Shown here one piece after another: positions 60,722 through 64,000 of a DNA stretch of 64,000 bases. The DNA comes from Torymus aiolomorphi. Taxonomy: Eukaryota; Arthropoda; Insecta; Hymenoptera; Torymidae. Location of the stretch: the NCBI GenBank assembly GCA_036365515.1, contig CM070873.1, forward strand, positions 264,861,575-264,925,574. The letters run 5' to 3'. The notes below the pieces were generated by a model. The model had not been told where the DNA came from, searched no databases, and saw only the letters and a program-made list of their open reading frames with translations. Numbering within the stretch: the stretch's first letter is position 1; every line of letters starts with the position of its first letter. A program made the position numbers and the translations under genes.

Positions 60722-62798
60722 ACACGACCACATACCCGCCCCCAGCTCTCTCACCAGAGACCGAGGGTAACTCGGTCCAATCGTCTGGAGTGGAGAGCGA
60801 AGAAGTGCCCGTGATTCAACCGAATGAAGTCAACCAAGAAACTTGCTCGCGATGGTGGCTTCAAGTAGGTGTAGCCGGTTACAGGTTACGAGCACTCTTC
60901 GATACAGGAGCTTCCTGGACTGGGATGAATTCTATAGGCCTACAGCTCGCTATGGCCTGTGGAAAAGAGTTAATCCCAGCTAGCGGCCTAACGGCATGAG
61001 TGGCAAACGGGCAAAGCATAGCAGTGGTTGGCTATGTGTATCTGCCCATGGTCGTGGCTGGCGTGTGCAAAGAAGTGCGCGTCGCAATAATACCAGATCT
61101 AGATACGGAGTGCTACTTGGGGGTAAACTTCATTAAGAAGTTTAGCGCTGTCTTAGACCCCATAGATAACACGCTGCATCTCAAGGATGACGATGCAAGC
61201 GTAAAGTTAGAAGTAGCAGCCATAACCGCAAACAACACCGTGTTCGTATCAGCTATAGGGTTGGCGGACCCAACAGAAGAACAGCGCAAAGAGGTAGAAG
61301 CTTTAGTAGCTCAGCTGATCGGTAGCAGCCTGGCACCACTAGGGTGTACTTCGTGGATCGAGCATGCAATAGACGTCGGATCTACAAGACCCATTAAACA
61401 GAAGTACTACCCTGTATCTCAGAAACTCGAGGAAGAGATGCACAAACAGGTGGAGGAAATGCTAGTCGCGGGAATAATAGAACCCTCGACAAGGGGCTGG
61501 TCAAGTCCAGTGGTAATGGTACGCAAGTCAAACGGGAAGTTCCGTTTCTGCGTGGACTTCAGAAAAGTGAACGCAGCGTCAAGGCCAGACGCGTACCCGT
61601 TACCATACATGGAAAGCATCTTGCGCAAACTGCAGAAAGCGCGATACATCTCCACGTTGGATTTAAGCATTGCGTACCACCAGATACCACTTAGTCCGGA
61701 GTCCAAAGAGACTACGGCCTTCACCGTGCCAGGCAAAGGGCTTTTCCAATTTACGAGAATGCCCTACAGTCTTTCGTATGCCGGAGCGTCCTTCCAGAGG
61801 CTGATTGACAAAGTCATCGGCCCCGAACTCGAACCTTTTGCTTACTCATATCTCGACGACATAATAATAGTCACAGAGACATTCGAGGAGCATAAAGAAG
61901 TTCTAAAAAGAGTTCTGGATAGGATACAGGACGCGGGCCTCACAATAAATCGCGAGAAGAGCGTCTTCTGTCGCGATGAGGTCCAATATCTCGGGGTCAT
62001 AGTAAATAGAGATGGTTTTAAGCCAGACCCCGAGAAAATAAAGCCCATTATGGAGTATCCGGTACCGAAAAACCTCCATCAGCTGAGACGCTTCTTAGGA
62101 ATGGCCTCGTGGTATAGACAGTTTTTATCCAACTTCGCCACAATTGCTGAACCACTGACCGAATTAACGAAAAAGGATCGGAAATATGAGTGGTCAACGG
62201 CACAAGCAGAGGCCTTCCAAAAGCTAAAAGCGCTAGTAGCCTCTGCACCGATTCTACACAGACCGGTATCTAACGCGCAGTGCAAACTGACGCAAGCGAT
62301 ACAGGTCTGGGAGCCGTGTTATACCAAATAATTGACGGCGATGAAAGAGTCCTAGAGTGCGCGAGTCGAACTCTGAGCGCAGCCGAGAGGAATTATAGCG
62401 TGACGGAACGAGAATGTCTAGCAATTCTCTGGGCAATTAAAAAGTTCCGTCCGTATATAGAGGCCTACGACTTCAAGGTTATCACGGACCATAGCAGCTT
62501 GAAGTGGCTCCGTGATCTCCAAAACCCGACCGGCAGGTTAGCTAGGTGGGCTTTGGAGCTGCAGAACCACAGTTTCACGGTCGAACATCGAAAGAGCTCG
62601 TTGAACAATGTCCCAGATGCCCTTTCACGGATGTTCGAGGAAGAAGAGCCAGCGGTCGCCGCGTTAGAGCTCGAGCGCGATACAAACGACCACTGGTACC
62701 TCAAGATCGTGAAAGAGGTTCAACAGCAGCCGCGAGACTTCCCCACGTTCAAGCTGGCGGGGGGAGACTGTACAAGTACAACCCTAATGAAGTCATAG
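60718..62798 (+). pseudogene. Ty3/gypsy pol, protease to RNase H, with stop and frameshift
   Basis: The -1 frame encodes an aspartic protease ('RALFDTGASWTGM'), then TGA at 60997-60999. It continues 'VANGQSIAVVGYVYLPM' into reverse transcriptase with 'FCVDFRKVNAASRPDAYPLP' and the catalytic 'YLDDIIIV', and the thumb 'LRRFLGMASWYRQFL'. A frameshift near 62260-62280 precedes RNase H, which has 'QTDASDTGLGAVLY', 'YSVTERECLAILWAIKKF' and 'FKVITDHSSLKWL'. These enzymes mature the particle and copy RNA to DNA. The catalytic residues remain, but the reading frame does not. Confidence 0.88.
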
Positions 62799-64000
62799 AC
62801 GAATCTCTCGGCGACGACGATGCATGGAAGTTAGCAGTCCCTCACGAAAAGCGACGCGAAGTACTGAGAGAATGCCATGACTTTCCAACTGCTGGGCACT
62901 TGGGCCGCGAGAAAACTCTAGAGAGAGTAAGGCGGAAGTATTATTGGCCACACATGTCTCGAGATGTGGCCAGATACGTGAACCAGTGCCAAATTTGCCA
63001 GCAGTGCAAAGTCGAACAGCGCGCTCCAGCAGGATTCATGGGACGTCGTATAACACAGCGTCCATGGCAAATCGTGGCCAGCGACATTATGGGACCCCTC
63101 CCTAAAACCAAGCACGGCCACGAATACATTCTGATCTTCCAGGACCTGTTCACACGCTGGATCGAAATAATTCCGATAAAAAGGGCAGATGGCAAATCGG
63201 TGATAAAAGGGCTCAACGAACGAGTATGTCTGCGGTTCGGAGTCCCCGAGGTGTTTCTCTCTGATAATGGGACTGAATTTAAGAATGCACCCTTAGAGGC
63301 ATTCTTAAAGGAGAGAAACGTGCATCACACGTTTACACCACCATATCACCCTCAAGCCAATCCCGTCGAGCGTGTGAACCGAACGGTGAAGACCATGATC
63401 ATGTCTTACGCTGAGGAGAATCACCGGTCCTGGGATGAGCATCTGAACGAGCTGGCGTTCGCGTATAATACGGCAGAACACAGCTCTACCAAGATAAGTC
63501 CTGCCATGCTCATTTACGGCCGACAGCCTGACCCAACGAAGACACTAAGGCGGGAGGAAGACAGGTTAGCCGAAGAGCAAGGGCAGCGAGAGGCGATAAA
63601 TAATTGGGTGGCGCGCATGGACAAGCTCCGCGAATTGCACGTTCGGGCGGCGGCCGACGCGCAAGCGGAGCAGGCGAGACAAGCCAAATATTATGACGCT
63701 CATCGTCGACCTCCAGAATTCTGTCTAGGCGATCGTGTATGGAGAGAGAATAAGGTACTATCCTCAGCAGCTGAGGGGATTTCTGCCAAATTAGCCCCGA
63801 AGTACGCGGGGCCCTACACGATTGTGAATATTCTAGGCGAAAATACCTATGAGATCCAAGGTGAGGATGGTCGAACGATCAGTCCCGTCCATGCGCAGCA
63901 ACTCAAGCGATACATCTCCGCAGAAGAGCCCAAAAACTACTTGGACAAAAGTAGTCAAGAAGTAGCCCAGTCGCTACCACCGAGGGACTCTTCAGCCGAA
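62765..64000 (+). CDS. Ty3/gypsy integrase, open to window end
   Basis: After a frame change at the G6 run 62759-62764, the frame is open for more than 410 codons to the end of the window. The HHCC zinc module is seen ('AGHLGREKTLERVR', 'YVNQCQICQQCK'). The catalytic core has Asp in 'IVASDIMGPLP', Asp in 'VFLSDNGTEF' and Glu in 'ANPVERVNRTVK'. A C-terminal DNA-binding part follows ('LGDRVWREN', 'KLAPKYAGPYTIV'). No chromodomain is visible before the window ends. Integrase joins the DNA copy to the genome. The C-terminus is truncated by the window. Confidence 0.85.

Larger units (their letters stand above)
56552..64000 (+). mobile_element. Ty3/gypsy LTR retrotransposon, 5' LTR through integrase (3' end outside window)
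   Basis: The 5' LTR starts TGTAAC and ends GTTACA, followed by a TGGCGCC primer-binding-like site, gag, then protease, RT, RNase H and integrase in Ty3/gypsy order. The element is GC-richer than its surroundings. It inserted into a Helitron fragment. Internal stops and frameshifts in gag and pol make this copy defective. The 3' LTR is not in the window, so target duplication and LTR age cannot be read. Confidence 0.9.

Overview
The window looks like repeat-dense, AT-rich DNA from an arthropod, most likely a hymenopteran insect. It has spliceosomal introns, AATAAA polyadenylation signals, many (GT)n microsatellites, and mariner, Polinton, Helitron and Ty3/gypsy elements. It also has a chymotrypsin gene of insect type and a multi-exon gene for a protein with a DUF4806-like C-terminus. 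The species call is an inference from gene style; no single marker fixes it.

Layout: (1) 1-4010 is the 3' part of a chymotrypsin-like serine protease gene (four exons, full catalytic triad), with a 153-bp palindromic MITE and a (GT)n-bearing dispersed repeat in its introns. (2) 4866-18244 is one complete Polinton/Maverick: AG...CT ends, about 927-bp terminal inverted repeats, and an exact 6-bp target duplication (TTCAAT). It carries capsid proteins, protease, packaging ATPase, integrase and protein-primed DNA polymerase B. It is decaying: several genes have in-frame stops or frameshifts, the protease has Tyr at its catalytic His position, and polymerase motif C reads TDTNS. The polymerase gene appears to hold a 185-bp spliceosomal intron made largely of a GT/CA microsatellite. 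(3) 18300-22351 holds hairpin repeats, a 28-bp minisatellite, and a large fold-back element whose right arm is split by a mariner; that mariner is split in turn by a TTAA-flanked element.

(4) 22352-24156 and 49780-50760 are two halves of one minus-strand Helitron-like Rep/helicase gene. Between them lies a 25.6-kb segment (24157-49779) flanked by TTAA on both sides, with inverted ends similar over about 340 bp. I read this as one giant TTAA-type DNA transposon. Its interior carries a nine-exon gene (36206-48509, about 439 codons) with a DUF4806-like C-terminus, plus two LINE fragments, many TTAA/GG elements, fold-back MITEs and minisatellites. No transposase gene is visible in it. This gene-carrying giant element is the most unusual thing in the window. 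(5) 50760-56551 contains an IS630/Tc1-mariner-type transposase pseudogene with a fragment of a second copy, a tRNA-derived SINE, and a second Helitron Rep fragment. (6) From 56552 to the window end is a GC-richer Ty3/gypsy LTR retrotransposon that interrupts this second Helitron. It has a 1077-bp 5' LTR, a primer-binding-site-like sequence, gag with a poly-Gln tract, a G GGG GGC slippery site before the gag stop, and protease, RT, RNase H and integrase; the 3' end lies outside the window.

Only two genes look like possibly working cellular genes: the serine protease and the DUF4806-type gene. Nearly everything else is mobile DNA, much of it nested, so insertion order can be read directly. Several frame breaks are one-base changes in homopolymers, so assembly error should be excluded before calling every one real decay.
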